Of a DNA stretch of 64,000 nt, positions 21,526 to 34,344 are shown piece after piece. The position numbers were made by a program, and so were the translations under genes. The number at the start of each line of letters is the position of its first letter. Positions within the stretch are counted from its first letter, which is position 1. The stretch lies in NCBI GenBank assembly GCA_028622995.1, contig JAJQJQ010000078.1, positions 124,001 to 188,000 of the forward strand. The letters run 5' to 3'. The stretch is from Panagrolaimus kolymaensis (taxonomy: Eukaryota > Nematoda > Chromadorea > Rhabditida > Panagrolaimidae). Under the pieces are notes generated by a model, which searched no databases, was not told the origin of the DNA, and saw only the letters and a list, made by a program, of their open reading frames with translations.

Positions 21526-22140
21526 ATGGCAATGATCGTTAATCAAAATCCTCCTCAACCTCCTGTTCCTGATGAAATAGAACAACGTCTTCAAAATCAA
21601 GTTAGAACCGCATATTTGAGTTTTAAGGTCTTTTTGTTCGCACATGCTGGATCAAGGTTTACTTTTCCTATTATTCTTGTTTATTTTATTGGATGGATGA
21701 ATGATCAAAAACCGACAACATTTTTGAATAATTATTATATTTATATCGGATACTATTGCTTATTTTTCATCCTTCTTCCGATTACCGCTGTAATTTGTTT
21801 CCATGATCGTTTATCTATTATGAATAATGATTGGATCTTATATTACTTTGCTGTAAGTTTATTTAGTTTTTTTTAACTATTTTTCTTTATTTATTCTCAT
21901 TTTTAGGCTGTTGAATGTGGTTATATTTCTATGACACTTGCTCACATTCACTTCCATGGAATCGTATTTTCTCGTGATTATCTTTATTATTCCTGCGCAC
22001 AAGTACACTATTCTTACCAAAGTGTAAATCTTTTATCCCAAGTTTATCCAGGATATCTGGCTTCAAAGGATTTGAAACTATATCAACATGGAACTCGTCA
22101 TCGTCTTTCTTATCTTCCAAATGGTGTCAAAGGTTCTTAG
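21526..22140 (+). CDS. Small four-helix membrane protein, paralog D
   Basis: Exons 21526-21852 and 21907-22140 join in phase 0 (donor GTAAGT, acceptor TTTTAG). The start is MAMIVNQNPPQPPVPDEIEQRL, with one extra proline compared with the others, and the tail ends QHGTRHRLSYLPNGVKGS. It has four likely helices. Its final residue is S instead of A. It is the last of the four tandem copies and is separated from C by about 1.2 kb containing a hAT MITE. Function is unknown. Confidence 0.72.
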
Positions 22141-22675
22141 ATTATTTCAATTATAATGTATGTCATTACTGATTAGAAAAAATAAATGGATTTGAATTTT
22201 TTGATTGTTTTTTTTTTTGTATTTTCACCATCGAAGTTGCTCATGTAAAAAAGTTAACGAAAAATTGATTCATCGAATGAAACTTTCAAACATGGTTATT
22301 GAGCACAAAATGCCAATATGTGTGTTTGCGATGAAAAAAAAAGTTTTGGGTTTTTTGTTTGATAGTTTTTTCTTCAAAGTTTAGAAATTCATTGAAAAAA
22401 TGTGTCACATCTTTGTTTTTTAATGCCTCAATTACTTCCTTTTTTTACTGATGTTAGCACTTTTGCTACTTGATCCTTTATTTTTATCGAATGTTCTTAT
22501 TACTGCTATATTTGACCTTCTTTCCAGAATCTTACCTCTTCATTTTTTGCGTGATTCCTCTATTTTTCGTTTTTCATGCTTTATTCGTGCCATTTAACTA
22601 CCTTATTTTGTTTATAAAACACTTTATTAACCTTTTTACTTTTAGTTCTCAGCTGTATTATTTGTCAATCAAAAA
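22141..22675. other. Intergenic spacer
   Basis: This T-rich spacer lies between paralog D and the NOP53-like gene. An open frame running from 22470 into the next gene is out of frame with it and looks like chance. Confidence 0.5.
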
Positions 22676-24182
22676 ATGGGAAAATCTCGTAAGAAGAGCT
22701 GGAAGAAGATCCCTCGCACAGCTGATGAAGAGTTACCTCGAGTTCATCAAAAACAACAGCTCAAAAGAATGCATGATGCTGAACTTTTTGAAATCAATGA
22801 TGAACCAACGCCAGCAACATTTTTGACACTCAAACAGAAACGAATTCAAGCTCATCGTGATAAACTTTCAAAGTGGGTTTACTTTTACTCATTTTTGGAA
22901 TATTAAAATCATCATTTCTTTATAGGCTAGGCGAATATAAAGATGTAAAGAAGTCTATTAAAACTATTGCAAAGCGTGAAACAATCAAGCTTCCATCAAG
23001 ATTAGAACGAGCAAAGAATCTCAGAGCTGCTAAAATTCTTCCAACTGGTGTTAAAGTTAATCTTTTGAAAGATCCATGGGCTGAAGGTAAGTTGTCTGAT
23101 GCTTTAAATGGAGCTAATATAACGTTGATTACTAAGTCATGTATCTAATAGCGAATCATTTTTAGAAGATGTACATTCAGGTGACAATGAATTCATTAAA
23201 GATGGAAAAGTTCATGATTTGAAAATCCGTGGAATTATGAAACCAAAACAACCTAAATCTCGAAAGTATATTCCAAGTTTGCTTTCCGCTACTAAAGTTG
23301 CTAATGCTGGTCAATCGTATAATCCTGAAATGGAAGAATATATGGTTTGTTACTCTTACACTCATCTTAATCTTTACACTGTTCTTTCGTTTTTAGGAAT
23401 ATGCAAACAAGATTGCTGGAGAAGAAGTTGCTCGTGATAAGGATGAAGCAAAACTCAATCGAAAGCTTGGTCTTCCTCCTGGAATGAAACATGTTACAGC
23501 AGAAGAGATGCAAGATGAAATTGAACAAGGTTTCTTTGAAGGATCAACCGATGAAGAAGATGATGTTAAGGATGATGCTAAACCTGAGATCTTTGGTCCT
23601 AAGAAACAACCTAAACCAAAATCTGATAAACTAAAGAAACGTCAACTTCGTCGCAAAATTGCTGAAATGGAGAGAAAGAGTAAAAAAGAAATGACAAAAC
23701 TTGAAAATATTCATCATACAAAGTAATCATTTATGCTGTTTACCACATTCTAATCCCTTTCCTTCTTTTCAGCCTCAAAAAGTTATACAAAGAAATTGAT
23801 CAAAAACTTGTTGAAAGTACAGAAAAATCTGCTGAACGTGCTGCTACTAAACTTCTTGATAGCGTAACAAAACGAAAAACTCTTGGTCGTGGTAAATTTG
23901 AAAGATATGAAGAACCTATTGCACTTCCAAATGAAATCAAAGGTAGTCTACGATTGGTTAAAACTGAAGGATCGTTAATGGCTGGTATGTTTACAACTTT
24001 GTTCATTGGCTTCTTTACTTTAACCAATCATGTCTTTAGAACAATTGAAAAGTCTTCAATCTCGTAATATTCTTGCTATTGCTGGTGAAAAAGAAACTCG
24101 TCATCTTCCAAAACGACTTAAACGTAAATTTGTTGAAAAACGTGATGTTAAAGAAGTTACTGCAGAATCGAAGCATCGTTGA
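22676..24182 (+). CDS. NOP53: NOP53 (GLTSCR2/PICT1)-like ribosome biogenesis factor
   Basis: NOP53 is a nucleolar factor of the pre-60S particle that recruits the exosome-linked helicase Mtr4. Here the N terminus is MGKSRKKSWKKI. The central part contains PSLLSATKVANAGQSYNPEMEEY, matching the family's hallmark SYNP motif with flanking residues, then EEVARDKDEAKLNRK. Next is an acidic stretch (STDEEDDVKDDAK, about 23545-23580), followed by a very basic coiled-coil-like C terminus rich in KKRQLRRK and ending HLPKRLKRKF...SKHR. Six exons with short introns are visible; the first intron starts at about 22874. Length (about 400 aa) suits the family. It converges on the raptor gene, whose 3' end is only 235 bp away. 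Confidence 0.83.
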
Positions 24183-24417
24183 TGATCATGTCTTTGGTTT
24201 ATTTTTTGTTTGCTATGTTTTTGTTGTTGAGTTTAATAAAATTTAGTTTATTATTGTTGTTGATGTTTTATTACAGGAATAAATGATAAATATTTTGTGT
24301 GTTTGTTATGATTAACTTTTATGTACAGTTTTTATGGCAGATAACGGGAGAATAATTAACAGTTTGATATGTATGTTGCAGTCTTTTAAAACCCAATGTG
24401 AAACTTTTAAGAATTAT

Positions 24418-27400
24418 TTAGTTGATTACATTATAAATTCCAACAACATTGTTTGATGTTGCAAATGCTAATTGGATTCTTTGGGAATGAAAATTCATCG
24501 ATGAAATAGTTGAAGGTTTTGAGTTTAAATCTTTTCGTGAATGGAAAACATGGTCCACGAATTTATGCTTTATACCACTGATATCAAAAAGGCGTATGCT
24601 ACCATTATTCATGGCACAAGCAACTAACTAAAAGTTTATTCGATAAGTATTAAAACTAAGGAACTAAAGAACTTACATTGTTGGTAGGCTGAATAACCAT
24701 TTTATTCATGGCTAAAGTTTGTGGATTACTCGATTGAAATATATTATTTGGATTAACATTTTCCAATTCCATTGTTGTTGTTGAATTAAAAATTTCTAAT
24801 GGTTTTTCAAATTGTCTTGAATCATAAATTTTTACGATTCCATCTTCATAACCAATTGCAAACCTCGGTTCTGTTGTTTCATCAAAGAATGAAGTTCCAA
24901 CAACTTTCGAATATGTATCATTCTTTATTTTTCTAATATTGGAAAATTTTGAGGGAATTCGAATGTCATAAATATTGGAAACTCCACTATCAAACCCAAC
25001 ACAAACAATCGCGTTATTGAAATCAGAACAAATGGAAGTTGTTATTCCATCTTTTTGTTCCAATTCCATATCACATTTATTTTTTTCTGTCCATGCATCC
25101 CAAATTCGCGCTATTTTAACATTTCCTCCACAAAGTAATTCCCCAGCGTTTTGATTCCATCTAAAAAAAGTTTTTCTTTAATGTTTGGTAGAATTTTAAA
25201 GTAAGTATGATAGTTGCTATTAAGCCTTTGGCACTTCGAATCAAAAAAAAAAACTTACCGATAAAGTGTATGATTGCTATTTACATATTTGATTTTCGAT
25301 AAGCTATTATTTTCCTCGAACATTGTTCGTCGCTGTTTTTTCTTTGGATAATTTTTTAATGAAAATTTGTTGCAATTATAAATTCTTGTTTGATCATTAA
25401 AAATATGATTAGCCGTTAACATTTTAGATTTTCCAACAATTATTTCATGAGAATGTTCATTAAAATTTGGATTCCATATAGAAATTAAACCATTTTGAGT
25501 TCCCATTAATATAAGTTCATAATTTTTTTCATTTACTATTATTATTTCTGTTAATGGATCATTTTCGACAAAAATTGGATCATCATTTACGAGAATTTCA
25601 AAATCTGGCTTTAGTAATTTGGATTTAACAATATTTTCTGGATTTGGGTTGCTAATGTTAAAAGTATTATATGCTTCAACTTTCCTTCCATCACAAATAT
25701 AAATATATGGCCGCAAATATGAGAATGCAAGGCAATGAATTTTTTTTTGATCATTAAAATTGATTTTGAAATTTGTTGGTTCAATAGTAGTGCCTTGTTT
25801 TTTGTGAAGTTTAATTATTTCTTTTTCTGATTGTTGTTCAATGCCTTCCGAAGTGTGTAATGCCCAATCAGATGGCATCAAGGTTGTAAAAAGTTTATCG
25901 TCGCCCGCTTTTCCATTTTCATAAAGAATATTGTAAATTTTTTGATAAAATATTTTTTGATTCCATTCAACAAATTCTGTTGTAATTATTGGTTTTAAAA
26001 TATCGCAATTTTCCAATGTTTTTAAAAGTTTTGGTGAATCAGAAACTAATAATTTTCGTTTGGGAGTATGTAATCCCGAAAATGGAGTTTGTTTATCTCG
26101 AAGTATTTCAGCTTCCAAAATTACATAATCAACAAGTTTTTTAGCTATTTCTCGAACTTGCATCATTGGATCAAAGCTTAATCGAAGGGCGATAAGCCAA
26201 ATTCGTTCAAATAAACTTAAAATTGATTTTTTCTCGAGTAATTGCCATTGTTGATAAATATTTTTTCGACAATTCAATCTTCCCGATGGATCCATATTGA
26301 AATCTGAGGAATTTATGAAGGTCTAAAAAATTATATAAGCTTTTATAAAAAAAAAAGTACATATTTTTTGAATGAATTCCAAAACAAACAAAGATAAGCT
26401 GAAAAAAAACTAAAGCTATTCGCTGGCTTTTTAAAAATTGTTTAGATTTTTTGTGAAATAAAATTTCTGTAATTCCATGTTTTAAAATTTTTATGAATCA
26501 AAGCCGACAAATTTCTTGGCTATTTTAATTTTAGTGGAATGCCATTCTTTTTCCCCAGTTCAGTGTTTTCTTTCAAATTGCTCCTTTTTTGGATCAAAAA
26601 AACATAGGAAACAGCGACGAACCTCATTTAAAATTCGTTTATCAAGTTCCAAACATGTTTCAGAAAACTGTTTTTGATAATCAACAATAAACCATTGAAT
26701 TGCCACAACTAATTCCAATCGAACTAAAACGCAACCATCCCAACCGCATTGATTTGAAATTAATAAATCACATATAATTCCATTTATATTTGTTGCAAGT
26801 TCATCATTAAATGATTTATTTTTCATTAATTCGCCTAAAGCATAAACGGCGGCGGCACGAATTTCAGGTATATCATTTTTAAGATATAATGAAATTTCAT
26901 TAAATCCATTTATTCTAATTGCCAACCATCGAGCTTTATCAAAATTATTCCATAATTTTCCAAGGATAATTAAAAGCCAAACACATAGCATTGGACATTT
27001 TTGAATTTCTGGTTGATTTAAAAGTTGAATACAAATTTCAATCAAATTTTCCCAAAAGAATTTTTCTTGAGCTTTTCTAAAAAAATTTTTAAATAAATAA
27101 TCTTTAGTTTTCAAAAATCAAGTTTGCTTTTTTTCATAAAAATAAAAATATTCTAATTATTTCTCTTCGAGACTTGAGTGCTTCGTGTTGGGACATAAAA
27201 AATCGTTCTAAGAATCGTTTTTATAAAACAAAAATTTACAAGAAAGAATTCTTTGTTTTCAGCAAATGAAAGCCTTTTTTGTGTTAATTTTACTTTTTTT
27301 TTGGCTCAAAAGAAAAACATTAAAATATTCGACTAACGTCGGTTGCTTTTCTATGTGAAACTTACCTTCCATGATAATTTAACAAAGCACAAATAACAAA

Positions 27401-29373
27401 GCATGAAGCAATTTTAAATCGAGGTGCCACATTTGGATCTTTAATAATTTCAATAAAATATATAAATCCATCCATATTTAATAAATCTTCGCAACATTTT
27501 GAATCAAAAATTAATATTTTTGCCCAAATAAAACTTAATGGAGCTTGAATTTCTCTGGAATCCGATTGAAGAAGTTTTAAAAGAAGCGGAAAAAATCCAA
27601 CTTCAAGGATTTCTCTAATTGCCCAAAATCCAAGGTCCACGAATTTTGCAACCAAATCCAATGCTTGAGTTCGATGAGTTTGAGTTAGCAAAATTTGTAA
27701 AATAATTGGAAGTTGATCGGGTGGTTGAGTTTTTATGGTGGAATGATCAAATTTAAGCCAAATTTCCAATGCTTTTAATTGGTTTATAAAAAAATTATTA
27801 TTGTTGCAAGAAAGAATTTTTTCATCTTCGTTAATTGTATTTAATTCAACCAACACTAAAAAAATTTTTAAACTAAAACTATAAAACGCAGTTTAAAAAA
27901 ATTCTTGGACTCACGCGAATGCATTAAAGCCGACTTTCTAAACCAATCGTTTGGATTGATTTGAATTGCCTCAGATGGTTGATGTTCACGATTATATAAA
28001 TTAATTAAACTCAATTCAATTATATATTCCCAATATTCCCATAATGGATGATCATGCATTGGAGGCAATTCAGGATTGGAAACAACATTGCAACCATAAT
28101 CTTTCATAATTTTTTCAGCTAATAAATAATTTCTAAATAACCCCGAAATCATTAAATCATGACGAAATAATTTTTTAAACATTTTTCGAGGAAGTCGATT
28201 CCAGGCAATTGCGTCTGTGATGGCAGTGAAAATCCAATTTAATTCACCCAAAATTGTTTTTCTATCCTTCAAATTTCCAGGAATACAATGAATCATGGAA
28301 ATATTAAAAAATTTATTGTTGCTATTTTTATTTTTTTGTTGTTTGGTTTTTTTTAAAATATACCATAAAATTGAAGTTTGAATGGGTGTAGTTAAACATG
28401 AAGAAAATAAATCTGCTGGCAAATGAGGATTTGAAGGTAATAATTGATTTTCTTCACATGCCGCAAAATGAATGGATTCAGTAAAATCGTCAAAAACTTT
28501 TTTTTCAACGGCGGTCGTCGTCGAGCTGTTGCTTTCTGGATTTTCATCGTTTTTGAAACTTTTGGAATCATTGGTTCGTTGAATAGCAAAATTTTTAAAA
28601 TGCTTCACTATTTTTCCCGCTGAATGACAATCCCAAACATAAACCGTTGGAGTTTCCAGCCATGTTTGTAAATCATAAATTGAAATTGGCTGTGACTAAA
28701 AAAAACTTTAAAATTATAAAAAAGACAATCAAAATTTAAAGTAAAAAAAACCTTTTTCATATCTTCTTGAAACACCCAAATTTCTCCTAAATCACTGGGA
28801 ATTGAAGTTCCATGGCCATTGTAATGAAATAAAATTCGATTGTTTTTAGAATTTTTTCTTAATCCAAGACATAACTTTTTTACTTGAGCTACAGTAGGAT
28901 CCATTAAAGCTTTATATCTAAAAAAACTCCAACTAACTTTCAGAATATATAATTTTTACAATATTAAAATTAAAAAATTCCCAACCTTGCTCGAGGTTCT
29001 AAAAGTTCATAATTTTGTTGTAAATTATTAATAATAAGTTTATGAATTTTTCTTGGATCCATCATTAATGGATCCACCCATGCTTCAGTAGCTTTAGCAC
29101 ATGGCTCTGGTTTTATTGTATTTGTTAGATTATTGCCTCCAATATTGAGACATAGCACCAAAGCAACCGAAACTGTTTTTGTTGTTGAATCATAATTATT
29201 AGGGCGCCTGAATTTGAAAACATTTTTTTTTTAAAGAAGTTGGTTGGAAATAAAACAAAACAAGCAAACCATTTTTCGTGATTCTGATTTTCTGGTGATG
29301 ACGATGGATCACCGAGAATCTTTTCAATATGCCGAGCTTCATGAAACCATGTCTTCAATGGTTTTTCTAGCAT
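24418..29373 (-). CDS. RPTOR: Raptor, TORC1 scaffold subunit (DAF-15 homologue)
   Basis: Raptor presents substrates to TOR kinase and docks TORC1 on lysosomes. The start at 29373 opens with MLEKPLKTWFHEARHIEKIL. The raptor N-terminal conserved (caspase-like) domain follows: NNYDSTTKTVSVALVLCLNIG, WVDPLMMDPRKI, RILFHYNGHGTSIPSDLGE (about 28800-28850), PISIYDLQTWLETP and VYVWDCHSAGKIVKHF (about 28600-28650). HEAT-like repeats cover about 26.5-28.6 kb, including RAAAVYALGELM. The C-terminal WD40 propeller spans about 24.4-25.8 kb, including SGVSNIYDIRIPSKF and GYEDGIVKIYDSRQF. Order and domain content match the complete family. Several introns interrupt the gene; no frameshift was seen. Confidence 0.93.
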
Positions 29374-30161
29374 TTTTTATTTCGTTTTTAAGTTTCAATA
29401 TTTCATAAAAAAACTTTGCTGAAGCAAATAATTCAAAAAAAAAACGATTGATCCCACACACTTTTTGTAAATCGAAGCCAACAAAAAATGGCTTTAGTAA
29501 ATAATGAAATAAGAGAAGAGAAAAATTTATTAAATAATAAAACTATCAGCTGATTTTTAGTGTATTTAGTCTAGTCTCAGACGACAGACATCAAGCAAAG
29601 CATAGACACGAGATAAAGAATGGTGTATGTCAGCGTTTCGCATTACACCAAAAATTGGTAGGGAAAAAAAGCAAACAGAACTATTTTAAATTTGGTTAAC
29701 CTTAAAGTTAAAAACAACAGTAGTTACAATAATCATGATAAACTATAGATGTTAACACGCTTGGTGTTGGTAGAAAAAAGATTATAAAGTTAGCGACATT
29801 TGAAAATGGATGAATCTTATCATTGACAAAGGTTTAGTGTGTAATAAATAATATTGTTTAATATTTAGGTGCTTTTAGAATTAGTGTAAAACCAAATAGT
29901 GATGATGGTATTGCAAAGCCAAAAAATTTTACATTGAAACATATTTACTTTAAACAAAAAAATGTTGCAATTTTCAAAACAGTAAAGCACGTTGGAAATT
30001 CTCATAGCGATTAGAAAAATTGGCGCGAATGTTGCCTAAAAAAAGCTTTGAAAGGAAGAAAGCATTTTTTTGTTCATTGTTTTTTTCTTCTTCTTCATTG
30101 TTGCTTACATTTATTGTCAAATTTCATTTTTTAGTTAGCTGTTTCAACACTAAAAACAAGG
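29374..30161. other. Divergent promoter region between raptor and a BTB gene
   Basis: About 790 bp separates the two divergent starts. It is AT-rich with a small GC-richer patch near 29570-29640. No gene was seen; both promoters should lie here. Confidence 0.5.
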
Positions 30162-32000
30162 ATGTCTGGTGAAAAACGTCTATCTGCTCGACTTGCATCA
30201 AGAAAAAGTTCGTCAAATACTGATGGAGGGGGTAATGCTGCTAAAACTCCTGGTCGTGCTCGTAAGCGACCTTCCGCTACTCCAAAGCCTTCTTCATCTC
30301 ACAAACGAGGACGCATAACTAAAAATGTAAGTTTATTTTTCTGTTTGTTTTCATCATAGATTTATTTGTTATTAATTTTTAGGAACCAATTGTTCAATTC
30401 GAAAAATCATGGAAAGTTCCGAAAGCAATTTTTGAAGATGAAAATGTTGGAAGTCATGGCTGCCGTAATTCTGAAGTCGATGGTTTCCCAAACATCAAAT
30501 ATTCCATTTTTACTGAACTGTTTCCTGAAAGATCTGATGGAAATGTTGAAGTTGGTCTAAGTGTTCAATTTCCTGAAAGCACAAGTCTTCAAGCTGATTA
30601 CTCCATCAACGTAGAATCTGCTGGCTTCAAAAAAGATGTCTCGGAATTATATCATAATTCTCTTTTTTCTGGAGGAGCTGAATTCAATCTTGATACAATC
30701 CTTGATCCAGCTCAATCATATTTCGTAGATGGACAAATGGAAATCACAATCAAAGGAACCTTCAAGATTCTTCCAAAGCAAAAGAAATCCAAGTTTGCCG
30801 ATGTTCCCGCTGCTAAAGATGAATGTGATGCTGATTATTCATTTAATCCTGATGTCGTTGCTGTTGAAGGTCGAAAGATCAAGGTATATTTGCTTATCTT
30901 CTACTATGAATTTTGTTATGATTTTGCTTTTAGGCTCATAAATCGCTTCTTCCTCAAAAGTTTCTCAACATCGCCTCAACTTTCAACTCAGATGCTGGTG
31001 AATTTGAAATCAACGATTTCCCGTTTGAAGTTGTCAAAACAGCTGTTTCATATGCTCATGGTCATTCTCTTCCTGCGCTCAAGATTCCTGAATTCGTTCA
31101 ACTCATGAAATTTGCCCAACATTATGGAAGTGACGATCTTAAAGTAAGTTTATTCTTTTTGGAGTATCTCTAAAGTCGTATCATTTTTAGAACAACGTTG
31201 AATCATCTTTAGCTGGTATGGTTGATGACTCCAACGTTCGTGAACTTGAAGCTGTTACTGATACTGTCGATGCTCCTGTACTTAAACAACGTTGCTTGGA
31301 ATATCTTGATAAAGCTCGACTTAATGGAAGTCATAACGACATCGACATGGAACCCATGAATTCAGTTAACTCCAATGATTTCGATCATCCCGCTCCTATC
31401 GACACTCTTGATCATGCAAATACTTCAAATGATATGAATGCTTCAAATGTTCCTAACGCTGATGGTAAACCCAATTCTGGTCATGCTATGGAAGTTGAAA
31501 ACCCTTCTCACACTATGGATACTTCAAACTCTCAAAATGCTACCGTTAAATCTGCAGCTGATGAAAATCCTATGGTTGCTACTGCTGATGTTCCAAGTGC
31601 TCTTGTTAAACCAGGACCGGATGATGGTATCAATGGTGAAAAGAGTTCAAATACTATGGATACTTCAAACGCTCAAAATGTTACAATCAAACCAGAAAAT
31701 CCTTCAATTGCTGCTGATGATGTTCCAAGTGCTGATGTTAAACCAAAACCTGTTGATGCCGATACTGAAGATCTTCCAAGTGATAAGAATGAGTTATCTT
31801 TTCCACCTCTTGCTATTCAACCAGAACCTATCGATCGTATGGATATTGAAATCATTCCTATGGTTACATCACATGCTCACATTGCTGTAATCGAAGAAGA
31901 ACTTATCCTAAGTCCTATGGTTGATGCTGCTGGTGATGTTCCAATGAATTTGAATGATGTTATCCAACCACAAATTGAAGATGGAGAACTTTCTTGTTAA
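30162..32000 (+). CDS. MATH/BTB-like protein with long acidic tail
   Basis: Four exons: 30162-30326, 30383-30883, 30934-31143 and 31191-32000. The basic N terminus (RARKRPSATPKPSSSHKRGR) could be a nuclear localisation signal. A MATH-like beta domain follows (FEKSWKVPKAIF ... FKILPKQ), then a BTB-like segment: VEGRKIKAHKSLLPQKF, INDFPFEVVKTAVSYAHG and FAQHYGSDDLK. BTB proteins of this kind are usually substrate adaptors for CUL3 ubiquitin ligase. The last exon adds a ~230-residue disordered tail with degenerate repeats of TMDTSN-QN and VPSA-VKP types. That tail is unusual for MATH-BTB proteins. Domain call moderately firm; target unknown. Confidence 0.65.
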
Positions 32001-32371
32001 TGTTAATTAGTCATCAACACTTTATTTTAATTGTTTGTTTTTGAAATTTATACGTTTTTGTTTCGTATTTGAGATACTTGTATCTTTTATAAAGTTTTTT
32101 TCTTGTTATTCTCCTGTTGCCTATTACATACATACAAACAAAAAAAGCATAATTGCTTTGATTTTCATGAGAATTTATTCCTTGCTTTTATTTGCAGTTT
32201 GTTAACGGGTTTAAAAGTTTTTACATCATGGAAGTAATGTCTTCATGAACATCCAAATAAATATCTTTCATCCATGTTCAATGGATTCGTTCAAGATTGT
32301 ATGGCTGCTTGAGCTTGATTTAGTTATTGTTTTCTTTGTTTGCTATGCATTTGTGAAGTGTGTGCGGAATT
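32001..32371. other. Intergenic spacer
   Basis: This AT-rich DNA lies between the BTB gene and membrane-protein paralog E. No feature is seen. Confidence 0.45.
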
Positions 32372-32971
32372 ATGGTTACAATCCTCAATCGAAATCCTCA
32401 ACCTCGTATTCCTGATGCAATCGAGCAACGTCTTGAAAATCAAGTTATAATCGAAAATGAACTTTTTCATGTTTTATTATTCAGTTGTGCTGGTGGAAAA
32501 TTGGGTGCTATTATTGGTGCAAACTATATGGGATATTTGAATATTGAAAACCCAACATTTTTTGATTATTATTTTATATTTATGGGATTCTATTGTTTAT
32601 TTTTCATCTTTCTTTCAACTGTAATTTTCACTTTTCATCAACGCCTTATGTTCATTAGAAATTTTGCTATGTATATTTTTGCTGTAAGTTTATTTTGTTT
32701 TATGGTTTCTCTCTCAAATGCTTGTTTTTAAGTTGCTGAATTTGTTCTCATTCCTATTGCATTTTCATATTTATATTTCTATGGATTTACTCCTGCTTAT
32801 ATGAACATCCATGGATATTATTTTGGCCACCTAGTTGGATGCGTTGTTATCTTTGGTTTTCTTGCAAATCGAGCTTATCAATGGTATCTTGCTTCAAAGA
32901 ACTTAAAACTATATCGACATGGAACTCGTCATCGAATTTTAATCATACCAAAAAATATCAAAGGTGCATAA
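32372..32971 (+). pseudogene. Membrane protein paralog E with a damaged splice acceptor
   Basis: This is the fifth member of the four-helix family, isolated about 10 kb from the others. Exon 1 (32372-32683) starts MVTILNRNPQPRIPDAIEQRL and ends at a normal GTAAGT donor. The exon 2 frame is fully open to TAA at 32971, with the tail YRHGTRHRILIIPKNIKGA. The acceptor, TTTTTAG or TTTCTAG plus exon in the siblings, reads TTTTTAAG here. The only AG therefore overlaps the first exon base, and splicing there would shift the frame and stop early. Otherwise the gene is intact, so the damage is recent or an unusual acceptor is used. Confidence 0.6.
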
Positions 32972-32999
32972 ATTATAATTATTTCTTGTTATTATTGTA

Positions 33000-34344
33000 T
33001 GTATGTTTTGACCATTGAATAAATGTTTCAATTATGTTTTTGTCTTTCTAAGTTACTAGGTTTATTATATGGAATATTTGCTTGCGTTGTTAGAGGATAC
33101 TCAAATTCATGGGTTTTTTGTTTCATTGTTTTGTACAGTAAGTGTGATAGTGAAGAGCAAAAGAAAAACATGAAAATTTTTAGTTTTTTTCATAAACTTT
33201 TTTTGCCTGATTTTGATATAAAGTTTTGTTGTTTATCTACCAAGAAATACCATAATAATTTTGTAGATGCATTAAAAAATAATGAAAAAATTAGTTGATC
33301 GACAAAGGTTAATATTTTACCATTAAATTTTATTCATATTACTATTTCATGGTGCACTTGTTGTTTGACTATTTGTGTTTGACCAAAGAAAACCAAAAGC
33401 AATTTCATTATAACCCATTTATTTTATTATCGCTTCCTGTTTGTTGTAATACCTACCATACATAGCAAGAAAGAAAAAATATTAACAAAACTAATGAAAA
33501 AAGAAATTTAATTTGAGAGCATTGAAAGATGGTGTGAGAAGAAAAAAAAGTTTTACACTTGATAAAAGAAAATATCAACATTTTATTTAAAAAAAAAAGA
33601 AAAGAAGTTGTTGTTCCCCTGTAGATTATTTTTTGTTTGTTTGGAAGATAAAAGAATTATTGACTAGCTAAAACAAAAGACGTTTTTTAGTAAAAAAAAT
33701 AATAAAATAAAATTAACTGACCGTAACTTAAGTACAAAAAGAGGGAAGAAAGAATTAAAAAGAGAATATACAAAAAATAAAAAAGATTGAATGAGAATTC
33801 AAAAAAAAAATTGAGAAGAAAGAAAGTTTTCGAAAGGAAAAAAAAAGATAAATGTGACTTACAAAAAATTATGTTTCTCAGCTGTCATAATTCTGAAGAA
33901 TAACAAAATTCTGAAATCGACATTTCTGGCATCCAACAACCACGATGGAGCCGAACTAAATTTTTTTTAGCAAACAACTGTATCATCTTTCTTTTTCTTA
34001 GTTTGGCACAGTTATAAAAAAAATATTTGAATAAGTGGAGTAAGTACAGTACATACATGAAAGCGCAATCAATAATAAAAAAAAATTTTAAAAAAGTAAG
34101 AAAAAGTAAAGAATCAAAGACTGTATTTATTTTTTGAGAGTTAGAAGAAAGAAAGGACAAAAAAGTGAGCAAAAATATATGAATTTTTTTTGATTTGTAA
34201 AAAAATAGCAATGAATTTAAAAATCACTGAAATTAGCCTTTTTTTTACAAAGACAGAAAAAATTTTTTGAAGACAGAGTTTTAATTACCAAAAACTTAGA
34301 TTTTTAGAAACTCAAAAAGACGGATAGACAAATTTTTTGAGAGA
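33000..34344. other. Long intergenic spacer
   Basis: About 1.3 kb of A-rich, low-complexity DNA lies between paralog E and the 3' end of the next minus-strand gene. Open frames are short and unbounded by convincing splice sites. Nothing supportable was seen. Confidence 0.5.

Noticed and set aside
22470..22826. Plus-strand frame overlapping the NOP53-like start
   Set aside because: Its second half is the NOP53 exon in the wrong frame, and the hydrophobic first half is T-rich spacer.
33885..34211. Minus-strand frame in the spacer after paralog E
   Set aside because: It is Phe/Leu-rich from A/T runs, with no homology, splice sites or conserved motif.
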